Assembly: GCA_945224895.1 (NCBI GenBank)
Contig: CALYNW010000014.1
Location: forward strand, 1-10,219
Origin: an uncultured Clostridia bacterium
GTDB taxonomy: Bacteria > Bacillota > Clostridia > Oscillospirales > Acutalibacteraceae
Direction: 5' to 3'
Length of the DNA: 10,219 bases
The translations under genes and the position numbers were made by a program. Under the pieces are notes generated by a model, which was given only the letters and a program-made list of their open reading frames with translations, was not told the DNA's origin and ran no database searches. Position 1 is the stretch's first letter, and each line of letters begins with the position of its first letter. This document shows, one piece after another, positions 1 to 6,291 of the stretch.

Positions 1-1019
1 CAGGTCACTGGGATCATTACCAAGACGGTATGTTTATTTTAGGTGATCCCGAAAAAGACAAGGAAGTATTTGCACTTCGTCCTATGACATGTCCTTTCCA
101 GTATCAGGCTTATCTCAATAAGCCACGTTCATACAGAGATTTACCGCTTAGATATGATGAAACATCAACACTTTTCAGAAATGAAGCAAGTGGTGAGATG
201 CACGGTCTTATTCGTGTAAGACAGTTTACAATTTCCGAGGGCCACTTGATGTGTACTCCCGAACAGCTTGAGGATGAATTCAGAGGTTGTCTTGAGCTTT
301 GCGAATATATGCTCAAAACTCTCGGACTTTACGAGGATGTAACTTTCCGCTTCAGTCAGTGGGATCCCAATGACAGAGATAAGTATATCGGTACAGAGGA
401 GCAATGGGACGAAGCACAGGGCGTTATGAAGAACATTCTTGACGACCTTGGACTTGACTATAAAATCGGTATCGGCGAAGCCGCTTTCTACGGACCGAAG
501 CTTGATATTCAGATTAAAAATGTTTACGGCAAGGAAGATACACTTATTACAATCCAGATTGACCAAATGCTTGCTGAGAAATTCGGTATGGAATATACAG
601 ACCGTGACGGTCAGAAGAAGAATCCGTATATCATTCACAGAACATCAATCGGTTGTTACGAAAGAACTCTTGCATTGCTTATCGAGAAATACGCAGGTGC
701 ATTCCCGACCTGGCTTGCTCCCGTTCAGGTTAAGCTTCTCCCTATTGCCGACAGACATCTTGATTATCTCTATGATGTTAAGAAGGCTCTTGAGGCAAAG
801 GGTATTCGCTGTGAGATTGATGACAGAAGCGAAAAAATCGGCTTCAAGATTCGTTCAGCTCAGCTTGAAAAGGTGCCATATATGATTCTTGCAGGTGATA
901 AGGATATCGAGGCTAATACAATTTCTGTCCGTTCACGTAAAAACGGTGATGAGGGCGCTTCAACTCTTGAAGAATTCATTTCAAGAATTACCGAAGAAAT
1001 TGAAGCAAAGGCACGTTAA
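1..1019 (+). CDS. thrS: Threonyl-tRNA synthetase, C-terminal part (5' end outside window)
   Basis: Class II aminoacyl-tRNA synthetase that activates threonine with ATP and loads it on tRNA-Thr in the cytoplasm. The frame is open from base 3 (first residues GHWDHYQDGM), before the first in-window ATG at 30, so that ATG is internal. About 339 residues are present; family members are about 580-640 residues, so the TGS and editing domains and the start of the catalytic core lie upstream. Visible parts: RPMTCPF, motif 2 (FRNEASGEMHGLIRVRQFT), motif 3 (HRTSIGCYERTLALLIE), and the anticodon-binding domain starting near TWLAPVQV with EKIGFKIR and VPYMILAGDKD. The three family zinc ligands are all kept: Cys (codon at 90), His in EGHLMC (codon at 243) and His in IIHRTS (codon at 636). 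Several motif spellings differ from the E. coli enzyme (CPFQYQ for CPGHVQ, GCYER for GSMER), so this is a divergent branch rather than a damaged copy. It ends at TAA just before a strong terminator. Confidence 0.97.
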   Translation, partial: GHWDHYQDGMFILGDPEKDKEVFALRPMTCPFQYQAYLNKPRSYRDLPLRYDETSTLFRNEASGEMHGLIRVRQFTISEGHLMCTPEQLEDEFRGCLELCEYMLKTLGLYEDVTFRFSQWDPNDRDKYIGTEEQWDEAQGVMKNILDDLGLDYKIGIGEAAFYGPKLDIQIKNVYGKEDTLITIQIDQMLAEKFGMEYTDRDGQKKNPYIIHRTSIGCYERTLALLIEKYAGAFPTWLAPVQVKLLPIADRHLDYLYDVKKALEAKGIRCEIDDRSEKIGFKIRSAQLEKVPYMILAGDKDIEANTISVRSRKNGDEGASTLEEFISRITEEIEAKAR

Positions 1020-1034
1020 ATTTACAAATAGTAT

Positions 1035-1067
1035 AAAAAACGGCAGACTTTACGTCTGCCGTTTTTT
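1035..1067. terminator. Bidirectional intrinsic terminator between thrS and the LOG gene
   Basis: A perfect 8-bp GC-rich stem (CGGCAGAC at 1041-1048 with GTCTGCCG at 1054-1061) encloses a 5-base loop. It is flanked by six A on the left and six T on the right. Read on either strand, the hairpin is followed by a T run, so it can stop thrS transcription rightward and LOG transcription leftward. The position between two convergent genes, 15 bp after the thrS stop and 59 bp after the LOG stop, fits that double role. Confidence 0.93.
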
Positions 1068-1126
1068 GTTAAATTCGGGTTTATAGGTATGTTACTACTA
1101 CAAACAACACCCCGATAAAACCTAAT

Positions 1127-1708
1127 TTATCCGTTTTTCAAATCCTCGATTGAAAAATGGTACTGAATATTTTTCTCTACATAGTCAATTAAGTCATCAT
1201 CACTTGTAAAATACTGATAAAGATAGTTACAGTTTTCCCTTACAAAGCCCTCTTTTACAGAACGCTGAAGCAGGGTTTCCATAGCGTCATAGTAGCCGTC
1301 TATATTGTAGATTACAATGGGCTTGTTGTGTCTGCCGAGTTGCTTCAAGGTCAGCACCTCAAACAATTCCTCAAATGTTCCTATTCCGCCTGGAACAATG
1401 ACAAATGCCTCTGCCTTTTCCTCCATTTTAGCCTTTCTTTCCCTCATACTGTCGGTGTAAATCAGCTCGTCGCAATCGTTATAAATTGTTTCAACATCAG
1501 CCTCTTTAAAGAATTCGGGAATAACACCGATAATGTGTCCGCCACCTTTTCTAAAGCCTCTTGCCGCCGCACCCATAAGTCCGCAGCCACCTGCGCCGAA
1601 CACAAGATTGTGACCTCTTTTTGCGAGCTTTTCAGCTAAAGCCTCAACCGATGATATATATTTACTGTCAATTTCGTTGCTAGCCGCACCAAAAATACAT
1701 AATCTCAT
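1127..1708 (-). CDS. LOG-family protein (TIGR00730-type nucleotide 5'-monophosphate phosphoribohydrolase)
   Basis: Rossmann-fold protein of 193 residues, the usual length for the LOG/lysine decarboxylase-like family. Characterised members split the N-glycosidic bond of nucleoside 5'-monophosphates (cytokinin ribotides in plants), releasing the base and ribose 5-phosphate; the physiological substrate in bacteria is often unknown. Family signatures are present: the N-terminal strand MRLCIFGAAS, a glycine-rich loop GAGGCGLMG (residues 38-46), MRERKAKM (88-95, with the conserved Arg) and PGGIGTFEE (106-114, with the catalytic-type Glu). The frame can be extended to a TTG at 1723, but that extension contains the GGAGG ribosome site itself. 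The ATG at 1706-1708 lies 8 bases after GGAGG and gives the normal family N-terminus, so I chose it. No signal peptide is seen, so it is likely cytoplasmic. The gene is monocistronic, convergent with thrS and divergent from ymdB. The older label 'lysine decarboxylase' would be wrong. Confidence 0.93.
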   Translation of the reverse strand: MRLCIFGAASNEIDSKYISSVEALAEKLAKRGHNLVFGAGGCGLMGAAARGFRKGGGHIIGVIPEFFKEADVETIYNDCDELIYTDSMRERKAKMEEKAEAFVIVPGGIGTFEELFEVLTLKQLGRHNKPIVIYNIDGYYDAMETLLQRSVKEGFVRENCNYLYQYFTSDDDLIDYVEKNIQYHFSIEDLKNG

Positions 1709-1716
1709 TTCTCTAA

Positions 1717-1721
1717 CCTCC
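1717..1721 (-). promoter_or_regulatory. Ribosome binding site that fixes the LOG start
   Basis: On the minus strand this reads GGAGG, 8 bases before the ATG at 1708-1706. It sits inside the longer frame that begins at the TTG at 1723, which argues against that upstream start. Confidence 0.85.
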
Positions 1722-1736
1722 AAAAATATTTTTATA

Positions 1737-1765
1737 ATTATATACTAACTGTATAAAACAGGCAA
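1737..1765 (-). promoter_or_regulatory. Candidate sigma-A promoter for the LOG gene
   Basis: On the minus strand there is a -35-like TTGCCT (1765-1760) and a perfect -10 TATAAT (1742-1737), separated by exactly 17 bases. The expected transcription start is near 1730, leaving a leader of about 20 bases that still includes the GGAGG site. The spacer is very AT-rich, so chance -10 matches are common. The correct spacing and position raise confidence. Confidence 0.55.
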
Positions 1766-1832
1766 AATTTATGTCTGAAAAATTTTTGATATAAAAATAA
1801 TTTTAACACAGTATTAATTTTGTGTCAAATTC

Positions 1833-1861
1833 TTGTTTTTAATTATAAGTTATTGTATAAT
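1833..1861 (+). promoter_or_regulatory. Candidate sigma-A promoter for ymdB and the lipoprotein gene
   Basis: TTGTTT at 1833-1838 and a perfect TATAAT at 1856-1861 are spaced by 17 bases. A second overlapping TATAAT lies at 1862-1867. Transcription would start near 1868, about 40 bases before the chosen ymdB start. No hairpin or riboswitch-like structure fits in that leader. With the opposite-facing promoter at 1737-1765 this accounts for the divergent spacer 1709-1907, in which I see nothing else. Confidence 0.55.
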
Positions 1862-1907
1862 TATAATTCGGAAATATTAAAACAGTTTGAATAGAAACGG
1901 TGTAATT

Positions 1908-2681
1908 TTGAAAATTTTAACAATCGGAGACGTTGTCTCAAAGCAGGGATGCGAATATTTAAGGCAGGAGCTGCCGAAATTAAAAAAAGAATTAAACGCA
2001 GATATAGTTATTGTAAACGGTGAAAATTCTGCAGTGGGAAACGGAGTGCTCCCTCAAAGTGCAGAGTATATCCTTGACAGCGGAGCAGATGTTATAACCT
2101 TAGGTAATCATAGCTTGAGACGTATGGAAATTTATGACTATCTTGATGAGGACCATCCCGTTATAAGACCTGCAAATTATCATTCCTCGGCACCTGGGAA
2201 ATATTACGAAATAGTGGATAAAGGAAGCTTCACCCTTGCAGTAGTAAATCTTCAGGGAGCAGTATATCTTGACCCTGTGGAAAATCCATTTTCCGTTATT
2301 GACCGTGTTATTGATGAGATAAAGGCTCAGGGAGTAAATAATATAATCATTGATTTTCACGCAGAGGCAACTGCGGAAAAAAGAGCAATGGGCTTTTATG
2401 TTGACGGTAGGGTATCTGCTATTTACGGAACTCATACTCACGTTCAGACAAATGATAATCAAATTCTCCCCAACGGTACGGGATATGTCAGCGACATAGG
2501 AATGACAGGTCCTTATTACAGTGTACTCGGAGTTGACCCCGAATGTGCAATATATAAGCTTAAAACAGGTCTGCCTGTTAGGTTTGTTAATAATGACGGT
2601 CCCTGTGTTCTTGAGGGATGCCTGTTTGAAATTGATAACACATCGGGAAAAACCGTGAATACTACGCTAATCAGGAGGTAG
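1908..2681 (+). CDS. ymdB: YmdB-family metallophosphoesterase (2',3'-cyclic-nucleotide 2'-phosphodiesterase type)
   Basis: Dinuclear-metal phosphodiesterase of 257 residues, within the usual 255-270 range. The Bacillus homologue hydrolyses cyclic nucleotides and affects biofilm and motility gene choice; the role here is inferred. The metal-site pattern is complete: Asp8 (IGD), Glu39-Asn40 (NGENS), Asn67-His68 (LGNHS), His151 (DFHAEAT), and His176 and His178 (GTHTHVQT). SDIGMTG near the C-terminus is also typical. I chose the TTG at 1908 because it starts the protein as MKILTIGD, like relatives. A TTG at 1887 would add seven unrelated residues and has no ribosome site. The only support at 1908 is a weak GGTG (1899-1902), so translation initiation may be poor. 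Oddity: after GNH most relatives have T/V-W-D/N, whereas this protein reads GNHSLRRME. The rny gene that precedes ymdB in Bacillus is absent; a divergent LOG gene is there instead. The end overlaps the next gene's ribosome site. Confidence 0.92.
   Translation: MKILTIGDVVSKQGCEYLRQELPKLKKELNADIVIVNGENSAVGNGVLPQSAEYILDSGADVITLGNHSLRRMEIYDYLDEDHPVIRPANYHSSAPGKYYEIVDKGSFTLAVVNLQGAVYLDPVENPFSVIDRVIDEIKAQGVNNIIIDFHAEATAEKRAMGFYVDGRVSAIYGTHTHVQTNDNQILPNGTGYVSDIGMTGPYYSVLGVDPECAIYKLKTGLPVRFVNNDGPCVLEGCLFEIDNTSGKTVNTTLIRR
2673..2678 (+). promoter_or_regulatory. Ribosome binding site of the lipoprotein gene inside the ymdB end
   Basis: AGGAGG lies in the last sense codons of ymdB, directly before its TAG (2679-2681), and 5 bases before the next ATG at 2684. 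Only two bases separate stop and start, so translation of the two genes is probably coupled. The strong site contrasts with the weak start of ymdB itself. Confidence 0.85.
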
Positions 2682-2683
2682 AA

Positions 2684-4180
2684 ATGGCAAAAAGATATAT
2701 TGCGTTTTTTTTAGCGGCAGTAATGCTTATTGCCTGCCTGACAGGCTGTACCTCTGCCGAAAATAATAGCGAAGCGCCAACTGAAATTACGGAAACCTCC
2801 GCCCCGAAGGTTACCGATAATACAACCTTTAAGCTAAGCTATACTCAGGGTGACAGTCTTGACCCGTTTAAGGCTAAAACTCAGAATAATCAGATTTTAT
2901 CCTCTCTTGTTTTTGAGTCCCTTTTTGACCTTGACGAAAATTACGAGCCTGTGCCGAATATAGCAACGGGCTATGAGTTCACTAACAGTAAAGCCCTTAA
3001 AGTGAACATCAATCCACAGCTTAAATTTTCCGACGGTTCAGCCCTTGACACAGATGATGTTGTGTACTCCTTTGAAGCGGCTAAGGACTCTCCTGCATAT
3101 AAAAATTCTCTTCAATATATAGATTACGCAAGTGCAAGCGGTAATTCCGTAACCTTTTATCTTGACAGGGAAAATCCCTATGCAGTTAATTTGCTTACCT
3201 TTCCCATTGCTTCCACCAAGGACGATGAAAACGGCTATCCCATAGGAAGCGGCAGATATATATATGAGCAGTCCTCCTCGGGAAAAACGGTACTTACGGC
3301 GAATGCTACAGACAGCTTTGACCCGTATATCACAACGATAAATCTTGTGAATATTGCGGCGGCTGATTCAATAGATAATGCAGTAAATATCGGCAATATT
3401 TCATATGCCTTCAGAGATTTAAGCTCCTCTGTTTCAAAGCGAATGTCCTGTGCGAAAAAGCTTGTTAATATGAATAACCTTGTTTATATAGGTGTAAATT
3501 CTATGGCAGGAATAACGGCAAATGCTCAGATAAGAAAAGCTATTTCCTTGGCGTCTGACAGAAAAACCTTTGCCGACAGTGCCTATTCGGGATACGCAAC
3601 GATGGCGTCTTCACCCTTTAATCCTGCGGGAAAAATTGCTCAAAACATAAAGATTTTTTCAGATACCGCAGATATTGCTACCGCAAAGCAGGCAATAACT
3701 CAAAGCGGAGTTAAAGCAAAGGATTTGAAGCTGACAATCTTGGTAAACAAGAATAATAATCGTATTGCCGTTGCAACGCTTTTAAAATCTCAGCTTGAGG
3801 CGGTAGGCTTCACGGTTAAGCTTGAAATCGAGGAAGCTAAGGAATATACACAAAGAATTAAAAATGTTGAGTTTGATATTTTTATCGGCGAGGTTAAGCT
3901 TTCCGACGATATGAGCCTGTATCCTTTTTTTGATAAAAAGGGCGGTGTAAGGTACGGCATTGATGACAAAAATATAAAGTGTGACAATCTTTACAGTGAT
4001 TATTTATCAGGTGATGCAGATTTAGGAAATTTCATTCTTGCATTTAATGAAGAAATGCCGTTTATCCCACTTGTTTATAAAAAAGGTATGATATGCTATT
4101 CAAAGGCGATGAACGGAGATATGCAGGGATATTACGGAAATTTCTTTTCAAATATTGACACATGGAATTTTATTTCTTGA
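2684..4180 (+). CDS. Extracellular solute-binding lipoprotein, family 5 (peptide/nickel ABC-type)
   Basis: Predicted surface lipoprotein of 498 residues, near the usual 500-550. The N-terminus has a Lys-Arg start, a hydrophobic segment (about residues 6-18) and the lipobox LTGC with Cys22 as the lipidated residue. A Ser/Thr/Glu-rich tether follows to about residue 46. The mature part has the SBP_bac_5 pattern: a start resembling LSYTQGDSLDPF (51-62), VFESLFDLDENYEPVPNIA (77-95), the family signature LKFSDGSALDTDDVVYSF (113-130), and later VYIGVNSM with IRKAISLASDR. Family members bind peptides, nickel, haem or sugars for an ABC importer; the ligand cannot be read from the sequence. No permease or ATPase gene lies next to it. 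The following genes belong to a different conserved cluster, so it is an orphan binding protein that shares a system elsewhere or acts as a sensor. It begins 2 bp after ymdB with a strong ribosome site, so the two are co-expressed. Confidence 0.92.
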   Translation: MAKRYIAFFLAAVMLIACLTGCTSAENNSEAPTEITETSAPKVTDNTTFKLSYTQGDSLDPFKAKTQNNQILSSLVFESLFDLDENYEPVPNIATGYEFTNSKALKVNINPQLKFSDGSALDTDDVVYSFEAAKDSPAYKNSLQYIDYASASGNSVTFYLDRENPYAVNLLTFPIASTKDDENGYPIGSGRYIYEQSSSGKTVLTANATDSFDPYITTINLVNIAAADSIDNAVNIGNISYAFRDLSSSVSKRMSCAKKLVNMNNLVYIGVNSMAGITANAQIRKAISLASDRKTFADSAYSGYATMASSPFNPAGKIAQNIKIFSDTADIATAKQAITQSGVKAKDLKLTILVNKNNNRIAVATLLKSQLEAVGFTVKLEIEEAKEYTQRIKNVEFDIFIGEVKLSDDMSLYPFFDKKGGVRYGIDDKNIKCDNLYSDYLSGDADLGNFILAFNEEMPFIPLVYKKGMICYSKAMNGDMQGYYGNFFSNIDTWNFIS

Positions 4181-4205
4181 TTTAGAATATAATATTAATT
4201 ATAAT
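4177..4205 (+). promoter_or_regulatory. Candidate sigma-A promoter for asp23-fakA-recG
   Basis: TTGATT (4177-4182, overlapping the stop codon of the lipoprotein gene) and TATAAT (4200-4205) are spaced by 17 bases. The expected start near 4212 leaves a leader of about 40 bases with AGGAGG (4238-4243) seven bases before the Asp23 ATG. No terminator hairpin occurs between the lipoprotein gene and this site, so read-through from upstream is also possible. Confidence 0.6.
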
Positions 4206-4250
4206 AGTAATGATGGAAGAAAAAATAAATCCTGCTGAGGAGGAAAATTT

Positions 4251-4607
4251 ATGATTAAGATTGAAAATCCAAACGGATATATTGAAATAACAAATAATTA
4301 TTTTGCAAATCTTGTAGGCAGGGCGGCGCAAAGCTGCTTCGGCGTTACGGGTATGGTCAATTCAAACCCCTATCAGAGTATCAAGTCCGTTATCAAAAAT
4401 AAGGGCTCAAAGGATAATCTTGACCAGGGTGTTGTTGTTAAAAGCGACAATGATAAGCTTACCATAGAATTGCATATTTCCGTATCCTATGGGGTTAATA
4501 TAAACGCAATAGTAGAAAGCATTGTAAATAAGGTTCGTTATACAGTTGAAGAGGCTACCGACTTACAGGTTTCTAAGGTTAATGTTTATGTTGACGCACT
4601 TAACTAA
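4251..4607 (+). CDS. Asp23/Gls24 family envelope stress response protein (YloU-like)
   Basis: Small protein of 118 residues, typical of the Asp23/Gls24 (DUF322) family. The family pattern is visible: an N-terminal GYIEITNNYFANLVGRAA segment, a following GVTGM turn where relatives read GVxGM, a variable middle, then LTIELHISVSYGVNINAIVESIVNKV and a C-terminal VSKVNVYVDAL strand. In Staphylococcus, Asp23 is membrane-tethered through AmaP and linked to cell-envelope stress. In Bacillus the YloU homologue precedes yloV (fakA), as here. No membrane segment or signal peptide is seen, so it is cytoplasmic unless it has a partner. The start is supported by AGGAGG seven bases upstream. The gene is followed 19 bp later by fakA. 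The exact role of YloU-type members is unsettled. Confidence 0.92.
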   Translation: MIKIENPNGYIEITNNYFANLVGRAAQSCFGVTGMVNSNPYQSIKSVIKNKGSKDNLDQGVVVKSDNDKLTIELHISVSYGVNINAIVESIVNKVRYTVEEATDLQVSKVNVYVDALN

Positions 4608-4626
4608 TACATTTAGGAGAAATTAA

Positions 4627-6288
4627 ATGATTACTGGTTTAATGTTTCGTGACTCTATAATATCGGCGGCGAATAATATTTCAAATAGCAGACAGGCAGT
4701 TGATGCCCTTAATGTTTTCCCGGTACCCGACGGAGATACGGGTACTAATATGAGTATGACAATTACTGCGGCGGCAAAGGAAATGGCTGCCCTTCCCGAT
4801 GATTGCACTATTGATGAGGCTTCTTCACGTTGTGCTTCTGCCCTTTTAAGAGGGGCAAGAGGTAACTCGGGAGTAATTCTTTCTCTGATTTTCAGAGGCT
4901 TTTCAAAGGGCTTTAAAGGTCTTACCGAAGCAGGTGCCAAGGATATTGCAAACGCATTTAAAGAGGGTGTAGATGCCGCATATAAGGCTGTAATGAAGCC
5001 TACAGAGGGCACAATTCTGACTGTTGTCAGAGAGGCAAGCGAAGCCGCTCAGGAAATGGCAAAAATTCAGGATGATCCATTGGAGGTCGCTTTTGCGGCG
5101 CTTCAGGCGGCAAAGGAAGCGCTGGCAAAAACTCCCGAGCTTTTACCTGTACTTAAAAAGGCAGGAGTTGTTGACGCAGGCGGTCAGGGACTTATCCTTG
5201 TTTTTGAGGGAATGGAAAGTGTTTGGCATAACGGCGTCATAGTTCAGCCTGTTGACGGAAGTGGTGTAACTCCTGTTTCCACCCCTTCAAAATCCACTGT
5301 TGCAAATGCCTCTGACGATATTGAATTTGGCTACTGCTCTGAATTTCTTATTGAAAAATCAAACAAATCCAAAGAGAAGGACCCGCTTAAATTAAGAGCG
5401 TATCTCGAATCCATAGGCGACTGTGTAGTTGTCGTTGATGACAGTGATATTATAAAGGTTCACGTTCATTCAAACGAGCCGGGAAATGTTATTCAAGCGG
5501 CACTTAAATACGGACAGCTTATCAACATAAAAATCGACAATATGAGATATCAGCATGCAAATGCCGAGGTAGGCGTCAAAGACGGTGAGGAGGTTATTAC
5601 TCCCACCGTTCAGAAGCCTGAAAATGAATACGGCTTTGTTACCGTTTGTGCCGGTGAGGGACTTACAGAGCTGTTCGGTGATATCGGAGCAGATGTTGTT
5701 GTCAGCGGCGGTCAGACTATGAACCCGTCAACCGACGATATCTTAAATGCAGTAATGAATACTCCTGCAAAGACTGTTTTCGTTCTTCCTAACAATAAGA
5801 ATATCATTATGGCGGCGGAGCAGGCAGTACCTCTTGCATCTGACAGAGAGGTTAGAGTTCTTCATACAAAGACTGTTCCTCAGGGAATATCGGCTATGCT
5901 CAGCTTTGATGAAACCGTCAGCGCTGACGAAAATCAGATGAATATGATGGATGCCGCAGAGGCAGTTCAAACAGCGCAGGTAACCTTTGCTGCCCGTGAC
6001 AGCGAGGTTGACGGTAAGGCTGTTAAGCAGGGCGAAATTATGGGGCTTTGCAACGGCAAAATCAAATTTATCGGCAATGATATTACTGATATTGCCTTTA
6101 AGTCGACTGATAAAATATTTAAAAGGAACGAACATTCTCTTGTTACAATTATTTACGGTGAGGGTGTAAGCGAGGAGGATGCCGTAAGGGTTGAGGAAAA
6201 GCTCAGTGAAAAATACGGCAGTGATATTGAAATCAGCGTAGTAAACGGCGGTCAGCCTATATATTACTTTATTATCTCTGTGGAGTAA
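4627..6288 (+). CDS. fakA: Fatty acid kinase catalytic subunit FakA (YloV/DAK-phosphatase family)
   Basis: The kinase subunit that phosphorylates fatty acids held by a FakB (DegV-family) protein, making acyl-phosphate for PlsX/PlsY phospholipid synthesis. Length 553, as in relatives. The N-terminal DhaL-type kinase domain (about 8-200) has NVFPVPDGDTGTNMSMT, where Asp35 and Asp37 belong to the metal/ATP site, and GARGNSGVILS (77-87). The middle domain (about 230-310) keeps Cys237, His279 and His281 (FGYCSEF, HVHSNEPG), in the positions of the zinc-binding trio of the Staphylococcus protein. The C-terminal EDD/DegV-like domain starts near 335 and carries VVSGGQTMNPSTDD. The start has AGGAGA six bases upstream. 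FakB is not in this window and should be encoded elsewhere. The gene lies 19 bp after asp23 and 3 bp before recG, the order conserved in many Firmicutes; the serine dehydratase genes found between yloV and recG in Bacillus are absent. Older names 'dihydroxyacetone kinase-like' refer to the fold only. Confidence 0.95.
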   Translation: MITGLMFRDSIISAANNISNSRQAVDALNVFPVPDGDTGTNMSMTITAAAKEMAALPDDCTIDEASSRCASALLRGARGNSGVILSLIFRGFSKGFKGLTEAGAKDIANAFKEGVDAAYKAVMKPTEGTILTVVREASEAAQEMAKIQDDPLEVAFAALQAAKEALAKTPELLPVLKKAGVVDAGGQGLILVFEGMESVWHNGVIVQPVDGSGVTPVSTPSKSTVANASDDIEFGYCSEFLIEKSNKSKEKDPLKLRAYLESIGDCVVVVDDSDIIKVHVHSNEPGNVIQAALKYGQLINIKIDNMRYQHANAEVGVKDGEEVITPTVQKPENEYGFVTVCAGEGLTELFGDIGADVVVSGGQTMNPSTDDILNAVMNTPAKTVFVLPNNKNIIMAAEQAVPLASDREVRVLHTKTVPQGISAMLSFDETVSADENQMNMMDAAEAVQTAQVTFAARDSEVDGKAVKQGEIMGLCNGKIKFIGNDITDIAFKSTDKIFKRNEHSLVTIIYGEGVSEEDAVRVEEKLSEKYGSDIEISVVNGGQPIYYFIISVE

Positions 6289-6291
6289 GCA

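Noticed and set aside
165..638. Minus-strand open frame of 157 codons opposite thrS.
   Set aside because: It overlaps the conserved ThrRS core completely and shows no family motif or supporting ribosome site.
1112..1138. Second hairpin (CCGATAAA with TTTATCCG) followed by a short T run just after the thrS terminator.
   Set aside because: The stem is AT-rich with a C:C mismatch and overlaps the end of the LOG coding region; the perfect hairpin at 1035-1067 explains termination better.
1887..1907. Upstream TTG that would lengthen YmdB by seven residues.
   Set aside because: No ribosome site precedes it, and the added residues do not match the family N-terminus, which begins at MKILTIGD.
4155..4160. 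Perfect TTGACA hexamer near the end of the lipoprotein gene.
   Set aside because: The nearest TATAAT (4188-4193) is 27 bases away, too far for a normal promoter; the pair at 4177-4205 has the right spacing.
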